DNA from: a virus
Direction: 5' to 3' (one strand)
Length of the DNA stretch: 37,256 nucleotides
Virus record (IMG/VR): IMGVR_UViG_3300008120_000141
Coordinates: 1 to 37,256 of that record
The notes below the pieces were generated by a model. It searched no databases and was not told where the DNA came from. It saw only the letters and a program-made list of their open reading frames with translations. Below are positions 1-6,709 of the stretch, in pieces. A program made the translations under genes and the position numbers. Each line of letters opens with the position of its first letter. Position 1 is the stretch's first letter.

Positions 1-38
1 AGACTTTTGTTTTTTAACTTTGTCATTAGGAGATTATT

Positions 39-311
39 ATGACTACCAAACTTTCTGCGAAAGAAAAGATCCTCAACTATTTGAGCAAGACTGAGGGTTA
101 CAACACTCTCTCCACAGCACAAGCTCGTGCTCGTTTCGGAATCCAAAATGTTTCCGCACGTATTGATGAATTGCGCCAAGAAGGCCATGTCATCTACACT
201 AACACCAAAACCCGTGGTGATGGTTCTAAGGTATCTGTGTACCGTATGGGTACACCAACCAAATCAATGGTTCGTACCGCACTTAAAGCTGGTTACAGCT
301 TCAGTGCCTAA
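39..311 (+). CDS. Winged-helix DNA-binding protein, small
   Basis: A 90-residue basic protein. Residues about 7-70 read as a winged helix: a first helix (AKEKILNYLSKTEG), a helix-turn-helix pair around TAQARARFGIQNVSARIDEL, then a beta wing (HVIYTNTKT...VYRMG). Small proteins of this kind are common in tailed phages and probably bind DNA, perhaps as regulators; the target is unknown. AGGAG at 28-32 sets the ATG at 39. A rho-independent terminator follows directly, so the gene ends a transcription unit whose beginning lies before the window. The fold is inferred from pattern only. Confidence 0.75.
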   Translation: MTTKLSAKEKILNYLSKTEGYNTLSTAQARARFGIQNVSARIDELRQEGHVIYTNTKTRGDGSKVSVYRMGTPTKSMVRTALKAGYSFSA

Positions 312-324
312 TTAGGTGAATATG

Positions 325-349
325 GGGAGGCCATGGTCTCCCTTTTTTT
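325..349 (+). terminator. Rho-independent terminator
   Basis: Seven-pair stem (325-331 with 336-342, one G-U pair), CATG loop, then seven T. It separates the winged-helix gene from the broken glycosyltransferase. Confidence 0.85.
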
Positions 350-364
350 ATTTTTGGAGAGTAA

Positions 365-595
365 ATGGAAATTTCAATTAAAAAAGAAGAACTAGCAAAG
401 AAAAGTATTTTCGTTGCGACACCAATGTACGGCGGAATGAATCACGGACTCTATGCCAAAGCATGTCTCGATTTACAGGCCATCTGTATGCAGTATGGTG
501 TCCAAGTGAAATTTTCATTTCTTTTCAATGAGTCTTTAATTACCCGTGCTAGAAATTATCTTGTGGATGAATTCTATCAAATGGTCCTCTGTTAA
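365..595 (+). pseudogene. Glycosyltransferase-like protein, N-terminal fragment
   Basis: This fragment carries the N-terminal part of the phage glycosyltransferase-like family seen next to replication genes in T4-like phages: FVATPMYGG near residue 17, then FLFNESLITRARNYLVDEF. In intact relatives, from memory, the next segment holds the DxD-type metal-binding motif (a FIDADI-like stretch) and a GPYPKK-like stretch. Here the frame runs into a TAA after VDEFYQMVLC, and that segment is absent. The C-terminal half follows in another frame. GGAGAG lies just upstream of the ATG, so the fragment could still be translated, but the missing metal site makes catalysis unlikely. Confidence 0.75.
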
Positions 596-1058
596 GAAAG
601 CACTAACTAAAAATCCGGCCATGGAAGCAACCGACTTGGAAAAAGTTACTGGTGATTATGTTTTTAATCCAGTAAAAGGTACAGACAAATTTAGTGTTTC
701 TGATCCACTTGAAGTTTTGGAAATTGGTACCGGTTTTATGATGGTTAAACGTGAAGTATTTCCTAAATTTGCAGAAGCGTTCCCTCATCTACGTTACAAA
801 CCCGACCACGTTGGCCAAGCCAACTTTGATGGTTCACGGTACATTCATGCATACTTTGATACATTAATTGATACTATAGACTCTCCAACAGGTGGTGGTT
901 CAGACCGTTACTTGTCAGAAGATTATATGTTCTGTCAGTTGTGGCGCAAGATTGGTGGTTCTATTTGGTTGTGTCCTTGGATGCGAGCAGACCATATCGG
1001 TACCTATCACTTCAAAGGTGATATGCCAGCAGTAGCAAATTTCGTTGGAGAAATGTGA
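567..1058 (+). pseudogene. Glycosyltransferase-like protein, C-terminal fragment
   Basis: This is the C-terminal half of the preceding protein in another frame. It contains WSSVKKAL, GDYVFNP, EIGTGFMMVKREVF, LSEDYMFCQLWRKIGG and ADHIGTYHF, all typical of the family's second half. It has no obvious ribosome binding site; the in-frame ATG at 567 is only a nominal start and the true homology begins near 580. Roughly 35-45 residues including the DxD region seem lost, and the deletion also changed frame. The end overlaps the start of the dNMP kinase gene (TGATG), so the fragment may survive because downstream genes are translationally coupled to it. A local assembly error is the other explanation. 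Confidence 0.72.
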
Positions 1059-1720
1059 TGATTGTTGGTTTACTTGGATTCATTGGTTCAGGTAAAGGTA
1101 CTGCCGGTGACATTCTTAAAGACCTTGGTTTTACTCCCGTTAGTTTTGCCAAAGGTGTTAAGGATGTTGCCTCGGAAATGTTTGGTTGGCCTCGACATTT
1201 GTTAGAAGGTGATACTGAACAGTCCAGACAATGGCGTGAACAACCAGATAAGTTTTGGTCAGAAGAATTTGGCCGTGAATTTACACCAAGACTTGCACTA
1301 CAGTTGATGGGTACTGAGGTTGGTCGTGATGTGTTTCACCAAGATTTTTGGGTTATCAAACTTAAAAACTACATGAAGAAAAATGCAAATCAAAATTTTG
1401 TTATTACTGATGTAAGATTTCAAAATGAAATTGATTTTGTACACAAACAAAATGGCATCTTAATTGAGATACAACGTGGTGTTATACCGCATTGGTATGA
1501 AATTGCCTCAAAAGCAAATCGTGGTGACTGGAAAGCGGAAGAATTTATGTTGAAACAATCTGGTGTACATGAATCTGAGTGGCGTTGGATTGGTGGTTAC
1601 ATCGACCATCAAATTGATAATACCAAATCCCTAGAAGATTTAAAAATTAATATGATTAAATGCTTGACAACCTCTTATGGTCCAAGTATAATGAGTGAAT
1701 TGAAACAAGGAGTATCGTAA
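1058..1720 (+). CDS. Deoxynucleoside monophosphate kinase (T4 gp1-like)
   Basis: A 220-residue P-loop kinase with a Walker A loop at the extreme N-terminus (GFIGSGKGT, residues 7-15). FTPRLALQLMGTEVGRDVFHQDFWV is the lid and substrate region typical of phage dNMP kinases, and VITDVRFQNEIDFV is also typical. The family phosphorylates dNMPs to dNDPs to feed phage DNA synthesis. The ATG at 1058 overlaps the upstream stop (TGATG); a GTG at 1055 is also possible. The gene is followed directly by gp45 with a TAATG overlap, so it belongs to the replication operon. Confidence 0.88.
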   Translation: MIVGLLGFIGSGKGTAGDILKDLGFTPVSFAKGVKDVASEMFGWPRHLLEGDTEQSRQWREQPDKFWSEEFGREFTPRLALQLMGTEVGRDVFHQDFWVIKLKNYMKKNANQNFVITDVRFQNEIDFVHKQNGILIEIQRGVIPHWYEIASKANRGDWKAEEFMLKQSGVHESEWRWIGGYIDHQIDNTKSLEDLKINMIKCLTTSYGPSIMSELKQGVS

Positions 1721-2397
1721 TGAAATTATCTAATGAGACCTTAACGGTTCTTAAAAACTTTGCCAACATTAATCCTGGCATTGAGTTTAAGACTGGTAAG
1801 AAATTGACAACTATTTCCGCAACAAAGACCGTCTTAGCTAAGGCTGGAGTTAAAGATGATTTCCCACAGGATTTCTGTATCTATGACTTGAACCAGTTCT
1901 TGTCTGTACAATCATTGTACAAAGATGGCGAGATTGATTTTGATGACAAACATGTTATCTTTAAAGTTGGTCGTAAGAAACTAAACTATCGCAAAACTGC
2001 AAAGAGCATGATTGTAACTCCGCCAGATAAAGAGTTGACATTACCTTCCGTTGATGTGGCTTTCACATTGAAAGAAGAAGAACTTGCTTCTATCCTAAAG
2101 ACTGCAAGCATCCTACAATCACCTAACATTGCCATCATGTCTGATGGTGAAAAGATTTCTATCACAACCTGTGATGCAAAAGACAACTCAGCACACACCG
2201 ATTCAACAGAAATTGCTGATGGCAATGGTAAGAAATTCAGAGCCTTGTTCCTCACAGAGAACTTTAAAATGATTTCTGGTTCTTATGAAGTACAAATCTC
2301 TGCAAAAGGTTTGTCTTACTTTAAAAACACCAAAGAAGATATGGAATACTGGATTGCTATTGAAGCAAAAGAGTCTGACCTATCTTTCGGAGAATAA
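1720..2397 (+). CDS. 45: Sliding clamp, DNA polymerase accessory protein gp45
   Basis: 225 residues, close to T4 gp45 (228). In T4, the trimeric clamp encircles DNA, tethers DNA polymerase, and activates late transcription with gp33 and gp55. The N-terminal pattern (MKLSNETLTVLKNFANINPGIEF), FPQDFCIYDLNQFLS, the KLNYRKT strand, and the second domain VAFTLKEEELASILKTASIL...PNIAI are characteristic. The start ATG overlaps the kinase stop (TAATG). The clamp loader genes follow after three small genes. Late promoters of the TATAAATA type elsewhere in the window fit a clamp-dependent late transcription system. Confidence 0.95.
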   Translation: MKLSNETLTVLKNFANINPGIEFKTGKKLTTISATKTVLAKAGVKDDFPQDFCIYDLNQFLSVQSLYKDGEIDFDDKHVIFKVGRKKLNYRKTAKSMIVTPPDKELTLPSVDVAFTLKEEELASILKTASILQSPNIAIMSDGEKISITTCDAKDNSAHTDSTEIADGNGKKFRALFLTENFKMISGSYEVQISAKGLSYFKNTKEDMEYWIAIEAKESDLSFGE

Positions 2398-2398
2398 T

Positions 2399-2674
2399 AT
2401 GACTAAAGTAAATACATTGTTTGGTTCTTTTGATGAAGACCAACTTAAAAAACTTAAAGGTTATGTTGATGAGGTTGTGTTACATATGCAACGCAATCAA
2501 TCCAATAACGATGCTATCAAAGACATTGTGGATATCACCAATGATGAATTGAAAATCCCTAAGAAGATTATCAAACGCATGGCAAAAACACAATTCAAAA
2601 ACTCTTTTCAAACTGAAGTTGCTGAATCAAAAGAGTTTGAAGCACTATTTGAAAGTATGAATGAGGTGAAATGA
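2399..2674 (+). CDS. dsbA: DsbA-like dsDNA-binding protein (late transcription)
   Basis: 91 residues, near the 89 of T4 DsbA, a small double-stranded DNA-binding protein linked to late transcription. The C-terminal half (DAIKDIVDITNDELKIPKK, then RMAKTQFKNSFQTEV) follows the T4 pattern of a short helical domain followed by a helix rich in acidic and aromatic residues. The start at 2399 lies one base after the gp45 stop, with a CGGAG ribosome site inside the end of gp45. An upstream in-frame start within gp45 is rejected because of the long overlap. Identification rests on size, pattern and position, so it is moderately sure. Confidence 0.72.
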   Translation: MTKVNTLFGSFDEDQLKKLKGYVDEVVLHMQRNQSNNDAIKDIVDITNDELKIPKKIIKRMAKTQFKNSFQTEVAESKEFEALFESMNEVK

Positions 2675-2871
2675 TGGGTGAAATACGAACATGGTTTGAT
2701 AGAGATGAATATATTGCTGTATTGAAGAAAGAAGTTCAAGTATTAAAAACTCGGTTCAACCCAAATGAAGAAGGAACAGGCCATTACAATACAGCAATTG
2801 GTGTATTAGAAAATCGTATTGAAGAAATTCAAAGTGAATTGAACTGGCCATTCCCAAATGACACAAATTGA
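2671..2871 (+). CDS. Hypothetical small helical protein
   Basis: 66 residues, not recognised. The central part (REDEY-like start, then VLKKEVQVLKTRF, then NTAIGVLENRIEEIQSEL) has heptad-like spacing and looks like a short coiled coil. The ATG at 2671 overlaps the DsbA stop; a second ATG at 2674 sits at better spacing from GAGGTGA (2662-2668) and may be the true start. It lies where T4 has small late-transcription genes near gene 33, but I see no gp33 C-terminal clamp-binding motif. Confidence 0.7.
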   Translation: MMGEIRTWFDRDEYIAVLKKEVQVLKTRFNPNEEGTGHYNTAIGVLENRIEEIQSELNWPFPNDTN

Positions 2872-3202
2872 AATACCATTCTTCTATCCACTAACGGAAC
2901 AAATTCCGTTAGATTTGGATTTCACTCCAACCGAAGAATGGATTTCTGAGTGGCGCAAGAGACAATGGAATAACAGTACATTACTGACTGTTGATTCTGG
3001 TGGTACAGGTGCAACAATGTGGTCAACAGGTGCAACCATATCATCATCAATGACTTCTTTTGTTATAAAACCTTCTGTGAAAAATGTTGGTAAATGGGAA
3101 ATCACAGACTCTATGTTTGTGTATAGACCCACAAAACCAAATGCCGTCATCAGGTTTATGGCCAAGTATCTTCTTGGCTTTAAATGGCACGATGAAATTT
3201 AA
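2858..3202 (+). CDS. Hypothetical protein between dsbA-like gene and gp44
   Basis: 114 residues, not recognised. It opens with an aromatic and proline-rich stretch (IEIPFFYPLTEQIPLDLDF), continues through a Thr/Ser/Gly-rich middle (VDSGGTGATMWSTGATISSS) and ends with a basic helix (RFMAKYLLGFKWHDEI). No signal peptide or membrane segment is seen. The start overlaps the previous gene by 14 bases, so the two are probably translationally coupled. It sits in the replication operon; its role is unknown. Confidence 0.7.
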   Translation: MTQIEIPFFYPLTEQIPLDLDFTPTEEWISEWRKRQWNNSTLLTVDSGGTGATMWSTGATISSSMTSFVIKPSVKNVGKWEITDSMFVYRPTKPNAVIRFMAKYLLGFKWHDEI

Positions 3203-3222
3203 TTATATTATGGAGTATTTGA

Positions 3223-4158
3223 ATGTCACAACATATTTTATGGGTGGAGAAGTATCGCCCTAAGACTATCGAAGATTGTATTCTTCCTGATGGTATCAAG
3301 TCTACTTTCCAAGACTATGTAAACCGCAAAGAGATTCCCAATCTTTTGTTGGCAGGTTCTGCTGGTGTCGGTAAAACCACAATCGCAAAGGCTCTCTGTG
3401 AAGAAGTTGGTTGTGATTACATTATGATTAACGGTTCAGACGAATCGGGTATTGATGTTCTACGGAACAAAATCAAGAACTATGCATCATCTATGTCCCT
3501 ATCAGGCGGCCGCAAGGTCGTTATCATTGACGAAGCGGACTATCTAAATCCAAATTCAACTCAACCTGCGATGCGTGGTGCAATCGAGGAGTTCTCATCC
3601 AACTGTTCGTTCATTTTTACATGTAACTTCAAGAACAGAATCATTGACCCTATTCATTCACGGTGTGCTGTTGTTGACTTTAAAATCAATGGTAGTAAAC
3701 AGAAGATGGCTGCAGGATTCTTCAAACGTGTCGAATGGATTTTAGAACAAGAAGGTATCACATACGACAAGCAAGTGGTTGCTGCTGTTATCACCAAACA
3801 TTTCCCTGACAACCGCCGTGTTCTGAACGAACTACAACGTTATAGTGTTAGTGGCACAATCGACAAAGGCATCTTGGCCTCGGTTTCTGATGTTCAAATG
3901 AATGAACTAGTGTCTTCTATTATGAACAAGGACTTCGCTTCCTGTCGAAAATGGGTGACAAACAACCTTGATAATGATATCACCAGAATCTTTAGAAACA
4001 TCTATGATGGTCTGTATGAGAAGTTGAAACCAAACTCTGTACCGCAAATGGTTCTGATTTTGGCCAAGTATCAATATCAATCAGCCTTTGTTGCAGACCA
4101 TGAAATCAATTTGATTGCCTGTCTCACAGAATTAATGGTCGAATGTGAATTCAAATGA
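3223..4158 (+). CDS. 44: Clamp loader large subunit gp44
   Basis: 311 residues (T4 gp44 is 319). AAA+ ATPase of the clamp loader, which with gp62 opens gp45 and loads it on DNA. It has an N-terminal WVEKYRPKTIEDCI box, Walker A GSAGVGKTT near residues 45-53, Walker B VVIIDEAD near 98-105, and the SRC arginine-finger motif (HSRCAVVDF), followed by the helical lid and collar. A GGAG site lies before the ATG. Its stop overlaps the start of gp62 (ATGA), which fits the tight stoichiometric coupling of the two subunits in T4. Confidence 0.96.
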   Translation: MSQHILWVEKYRPKTIEDCILPDGIKSTFQDYVNRKEIPNLLLAGSAGVGKTTIAKALCEEVGCDYIMINGSDESGIDVLRNKIKNYASSMSLSGGRKVVIIDEADYLNPNSTQPAMRGAIEEFSSNCSFIFTCNFKNRIIDPIHSRCAVVDFKINGSKQKMAAGFFKRVEWILEQEGITYDKQVVAAVITKHFPDNRRVLNELQRYSVSGTIDKGILASVSDVQMNELVSSIMNKDFASCRKWVTNNLDNDITRIFRNIYDGLYEKLKPNSVPQMVLILAKYQYQSAFVADHEINLIACLTELMVECEFK

Positions 4159-4544
4159 GTCCGTTCGATTATGCCGATTTTATCCTGAGAAAGAAGGTGC
4201 CGGATGGTGAATTGGACTTCAAAGATTATGCACCTTTCCTAATCAATAGGTCTTTATCCAACCACTTAGATTGTGTCTTGTATGCCAACGACATGAACTT
4301 GTGGCCTGGAATTGATAAAGACATGCAATACCAGTATCTTCTAAATAGTATCAGGCCTATGAAACGGAAGTTTGTTCCGTGGCAAAAGGCCGATTCTGAG
4401 AAGGATATTGAATGTGTGAAAACCTATTTTGGGTATTCAAACTCCAAGGCTAAAGAAGCCCTACGTATCCTCACCGATGAACAAATCGCTGATATAAAAA
4501 CAAAAATAGATACAGGCGGAGTGAAGAATAATGATAGACATTAA
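4155..4544 (+). CDS. 62: Clamp loader small subunit gp62
   Basis: 129 residues, shorter than T4 gp62 (187). It begins SPFDYADFILRKK and includes PFLINRSLSNHLDCVLYANDMNLWP, the segment that recurs in short gp62 proteins of marine T4-like phages (start of domain, INRSLS, QYLLNSIRP). Position between gp44 and RegA, with an ATGA overlap upstream and a 14-base overlap downstream, matches the T4 order 45-44-62-regA. It has no ATPase motif, as expected for the subunit that contacts the clamp without hydrolysing ATP. Confidence 0.9.
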   Translation: MSPFDYADFILRKKVPDGELDFKDYAPFLINRSLSNHLDCVLYANDMNLWPGIDKDMQYQYLLNSIRPMKRKFVPWQKADSEKDIECVKTYFGYSNSKAKEALRILTDEQIADIKTKIDTGGVKNNDRH

Positions 4545-4938
4545 AGACTTAGTTGAAGTGACATTGGATGATAAAGATGATTTTCTAAAAGTACGTGAGA
4601 CACTGACCCGAATTGGTGTCGCCTCCAAGAAAGACCAAACATTGTACCAATCTTGCCACATACTCCACAAACGTGGTCAATACTATGTGGTACATTTCAA
4701 AGAACTATTTGCCTTAGATGGCAAACCAACCGACATTTCTGAGAACGACCTATCTCGCAGAAATGCAATTGCAAACCTATTGGAAGATTGGGGTCTGGTA
4801 AAGATTGTCAATAAAAAACAAACCGAGGTGCCCACACCTATCTTTCTGTCACAGATTAAAATATTGTCACATAAAGAAAAGAATGATTGGCAACTTACAC
4901 CAAAGTATAACATTGGTAAAAAACCAAACGGTTCTTGA
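4531..4938 (+). CDS. regA: RegA translational repressor
   Basis: 135 residues (T4 RegA 122). RegA binds ribosome-binding regions of early phage mRNAs and represses their translation, including its own. The pattern DFLKVRETLTRIGVASKKDQTLYQSCHILHKRGQYYVVHFKELFALDGK is typical: the YQSCHILHKRG strand and the HFKELFALDG hairpin form the RNA-binding face. The gene overlaps gp62 by 14 bases. Its stop codon lies inside the -35 box of a strong promoter, so a new transcription unit begins exactly at its end. In T4, regA is followed by gene 43; here gene 43 lies 13 kb downstream beyond the tRNA block. Confidence 0.95.
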   Translation: MIDIKDLVEVTLDDKDDFLKVRETLTRIGVASKKDQTLYQSCHILHKRGQYYVVHFKELFALDGKPTDISENDLSRRNAIANLLEDWGLVKIVNKKQTEVPTPIFLSQIKILSHKEKNDWQLTPKYNIGKKPNGS

Positions 4939-4963
4939 CAACTAGTATAAATACTGATATGAT
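4935..4963 (+). promoter_or_regulatory. Tandem sigma70 and late promoter
   Basis: TTGACA (4935-4940), 17-base spacer, TATGAT (4958-4963) is a near-consensus sigma70 promoter, with the regA stop codon inside the -35 box. TATAAATA (4946-4953) in the spacer matches the T4 late promoter. Both would start a transcript near 4960-4970. Confidence 0.8.
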
Positions 4964-4965
4964 GG

Positions 4966-5090
4966 TCCCATTCGGGATGGGAAAAAGGTGCTCCACCTAC
5001 CTTAGGAGCGTATTAAAACGGACAGACGCACTGTCACTGGATAACGTAACCAGTACCTAACCGATACGCCTTCGGGGTATCAATTTTTTA
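4966..5090 (+). ncRNA. Candidate small structured RNA between regA and hsp20
   Basis: About 120 bases with no coding capacity, starting at a strong promoter and ending at a terminator. Successive hairpins are visible: 4966-4971 with 4977-4982; 4986-4990 with 4994-4998, or alternatively 4990-4994 with 5005-5009; 5021-5025 with 5031-5035; 5036-5040 with 5050-5054; and the terminator stem. The two alternative second hairpins share bases and exclude each other, as in a switch. It could be a free small RNA or the leader of the Hsp20 mRNA. No known family is recognised. Confidence 0.6.
5063..5089 (+). terminator. Rho-independent terminator before hsp20
   Basis: Stem GATAC...GTATC with inner CC/GG pairs and a TTCG tetraloop (5063-5081), one bulged G, followed by six T at 5084-5089. 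It lies 24 bases before the Hsp20 start codon, so read-through would be needed for promoter 4935 to express hsp20. Confidence 0.8.
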
Positions 5091-5112
5091 ATCTCGCTTT
5101 TAGGAGAAACAT

Positions 5113-5565
5113 ATGACAAATCTTATGAAAGATTTTTTCGGTTCTGACTTTGGTAAAATCCAACCCTTCACTGTAGGTTTCAATGACACAATGGACCTCA
5201 TGCGTGAAGCTGCAGCGGCTGCATCTAAAGCCGTATCTTATCCTCCATACAACATCAAACAGGTAAAAGAAAACAAGTATGTCATTGAAATGGCAGTTGC
5301 TGGTTTTGCTAAGTCTGACATTGAGATGACTTTGGAAGGAAATAAACTCGTAATCAAAGCTGCAACAAAAGACGCAGATGAAGAAGAATATTTGTACAAA
5401 GGCATTGCCAACCGTGCATTTGAACGTACCTTCACTCTCGCAGACAAAGTAGAAATTAAAGATGCGGAATTGATGAATGGTATGTTGAAAATTTGGCTAG
5501 AAAACATGGTCAAAGCACAAGACGCCATTAAGAAAATTTCTATAAAGGAAACGGTAGAAAAATGA
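5113..5565 (+). CDS. Small heat shock protein, Hsp20/IbpA family
   Basis: 150 residues with an alpha-crystallin domain from about residue 43 to 135: YPPYNIKQVKENKYVIEMAVAGFAKSDIEM, then GNKLVIKA, then the GIANRAFERTFTLADKVEI strand pair and NGMLKIWLE, which corresponds to the family's GxLxIxL-like edge. Small heat shock proteins bind unfolding proteins in the cytoplasm; T4-like marine phages often carry one. AGGAG precedes the ATG. The N-terminal 40 residues are Ala- and Met-rich, as usual for the variable arm. It lies next to a candidate structured RNA and overlaps a small ORF downstream. Confidence 0.93.
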   Translation: MTNLMKDFFGSDFGKIQPFTVGFNDTMDLMREAAAAASKAVSYPPYNIKQVKENKYVIEMAVAGFAKSDIEMTLEGNKLVIKAATKDADEEEYLYKGIANRAFERTFTLADKVEIKDAELMNGMLKIWLENMVKAQDAIKKISIKETVEK

Positions 5566-5717
5566 TTCAACTAATTACCTCTTTACTTAAACGTATAAGT
5601 GGTGATTATGGAACCAATTTAGAATCATATATCACCAGTAGAAATCCTCAAAATGAGGGCGACATTGAGCGCTTCACCCGTGATTATCATTTTCTTATAA
5701 CTCAAAATAGGTACTAA
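5562..5717 (+). CDS. Small conserved-looking protein after hsp20
   Basis: 51 residues, too short for most gene callers. The ATG overlaps the Hsp20 stop (ATGA). The sequence has a hydrophobic helix (IQLITSLLKRI), then NLESYITSRNPQNEGDIERF and a basic end (TRDYHFLITQNRY). The stretch NPQNEGDIERFTRDY resembles small proteins found in many phages that begin with an ordered loop and a single helix; function unknown. Coupling to hsp20 makes expression likely. Confidence 0.6.
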   Translation: MIQLITSLLKRISGDYGTNLESYITSRNPQNEGDIERFTRDYHFLITQNRY

Positions 5718-5718
5718 A

Positions 5719-5802
5719 ATGAAAAAATTATTTACAAGTATACTTGAGGCCATAGAGGCTATCAAACAACACAGGTCGGGACCCGGCCTTAAAGGTAGAT
5801 AA
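5719..5802 (+). CDS. Possible 27-residue peptide
   Basis: ATG one base after the previous stop, giving an amphipathic helix (KKLFTSILEAIEAIKQHR) with a Gly/Lys-rich tail. The tight spacing and amphipathic composition suggest a translated peptide, but at this length chance cannot be excluded. It ends just before a terminator. Confidence 0.4.
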   Translation: MKKLFTSILEAIEAIKQHRSGPGLKGR

Positions 5803-5810
5803 TTACCATA

Positions 5811-5836
5811 AGGGGTCTTGACAGACCCCTTTTTTT
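5811..5836 (+). terminator. Rho-independent terminator
   Basis: Perfect eight-pair stem AGGGGTCT/AGACCCCT with a TGAC loop and seven T. It closes the hsp20 unit. Its loop and stem also form the -35 box of the next promoter. Confidence 0.9.
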
Positions 5837-5846
5837 ATTGTATAAT
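5818..5846 (+). promoter_or_regulatory. Sigma70 promoter overlapping a terminator
   Basis: TTGACA (5818-5823), 17-base spacer, TATAAT (5841-5846): full consensus. The -35 box is the loop region of the preceding terminator hairpin, and the T-tract lies in the spacer. The expected start of transcription (about 5853) is only a few bases before the ATG at 5856. Confidence 0.88.
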
Positions 5847-5855
5847 TGAGACATT

Positions 5856-6038
5856 ATGAAAACTGAAAAACAATACATCAAAAAAGTACGTGTGAAAACC
5901 ACGTTGGAGAATTACTACGTTTGTTCACCAGAGACTAAAGAGATTGATGGGGTACAATTTGTTTACGTAATCAAAAACATTGGTATTAGGGAAACACCTA
6001 AATTAATGCGGAAAGAATCATTAGAATATATCAAATAA
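5856..6038 (+). CDS. Hypothetical 60-residue protein, near-leaderless
   Basis: 60 residues, basic and beta-rich (KKVRVKTTLENYYVCSP, then GVQFVYVIKNIGIRETPKLMRKESLEYI), not recognised. No ribosome binding site is visible: the ATG lies about 10 bases after a consensus -10 box, so the mRNA should have almost no leader. The stop TAA is directly followed by the first base of a tRNA, so the transcript also feeds tRNA processing. It could be a real small protein or an RNA leader that happens to be open. Confidence 0.6.
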   Translation: MKTEKQYIKKVRVKTTLENYYVCSPETKEIDGVQFVYVIKNIGIRETPKLMRKESLEYIK

Positions 6039-6113
6039 GGGCCGATAGCTTAATGGTAAAGCAGTGAACTCATAATTCATTGAGTCTAGGTTCAATTCCT
6101 AGTCGGCCCACCA
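6039..6113 (+). tRNA. tRNA-Met (CAT)
   Basis: Acceptor GGGCCGA/TCGGCCC, anticodon CAT at 6071-6073 in loop CTCATAA, T-loop TTCAATT, A73 and encoded CCA. With full 1:72 pairing it looks like an elongator tRNA. It starts at the base after the upstream stop codon. Confidence 0.95.
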
Positions 6114-6131
6114 TTTTTATTAAGGATTATC

Positions 6132-6581
6132 ATGTCTATTACAATTAAAAACCTTGAGGCGGCATTGGCTGGAGAAAGTCAAGCGCACATCAAGTATCGT
6201 TACTTTGCAAAGATTGCTATGGAAGAAGGTCATGAGGAAATTGCCAAACATTTTTGGCACACCGCTGACCAAGAATTACTCCATGCATGGGGTCACCTTG
6301 AGTTGTTGGTTGGTAAACCAACTACCAAAGAATGTCTTGAAATGGCCATCGAAGGTGAAACATATGAGTTCACTACAATGTATCCTAATATGAAAAAAGA
6401 TGCAGAGATAGAAGGCAACAAAGAAGCAGAACGTGAAGCTGCACACCAAATTGCAGAAAGTCACACACACGCTGAAGAATTCCGTGCAGTTCTTGCTAAG
6501 GCAGAAAAGAAATTTGCAGCATTGGCTAAGATTGAGAAACGTCATGCAGAAGCATACAAAGCAAAATTGGAGGCACTATAA
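6132..6581 (+). CDS. Rubrerythrin-like ferritin-fold diiron protein
   Basis: 149 residues forming only the four-helix diiron domain of rubrerythrin. Helix 1 has GESQAHIKYRYFAKIA (Glu15), helix 2 has HTADQELLHAWGH with the Glu48-x-x-His51 iron motif, and the second half has GETYEFTTMYP and the HAEEFRAVL helix carrying further Glu ligands. Rubrerythrins reduce hydrogen peroxide with electrons from a rubredoxin domain. That domain is missing here but is encoded by the very next gene, one base overlapping (TAATG). The role in the phage is probably defence against oxidants or iron handling in the infected cell. Confidence 0.88.
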   Translation: MSITIKNLEAALAGESQAHIKYRYFAKIAMEEGHEEIAKHFWHTADQELLHAWGHLELLVGKPTTKECLEMAIEGETYEFTTMYPNMKKDAEIEGNKEAEREAAHQIAESHTHAEEFRAVLAKAEKKFAALAKIEKRHAEAYKAKLEAL

Positions 6582-6709
6582 TGGATCACGTATGTGTAGT
6601 TTGTGGCCACGTCCACGATGAAGAAAAAGAAGGTGCATGGGATACATTACCTGATGATTTTACTTGTCCAGAGTGCGACTGTGGTAAAGAAGATTACGAG
6701 GTCCTGTGA
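6581..6709 (+). CDS. Rubredoxin-like iron protein
   Basis: 42 residues with two Cys-x-x-Cys knuckles: CVVC (residues 5-8) and CPEC (29-32), plus GHVHDEE and a Trp-Asp-Leu-Pro-Asp-Asp turn (WDTLPDDF) that matches the rubredoxin signature before the second knuckle. It would bind one Fe(SCys)4 and pass electrons to the rubrerythrin domain upstream. Its ATG overlaps the rubrerythrin stop, and its TGA overlaps the GTG of the next gene. Cellular rubrerythrins carry both parts in one chain, so this is a split version. Confidence 0.85.
   Translation: MDHVCVVCGHVHDEEKEGAWDTLPDDFTCPECDCGKEDYEVL

Noticed and set aside
1986-2255. 89-codon ORF antisense to gp45
   Set aside because: Shadow of a conserved gene in the opposite strand.
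6154-6393. 79-codon second-frame ORF inside the rubrerythrin gene
   Set aside because: The zero frame has the diiron motifs; no ribosome site for this frame.
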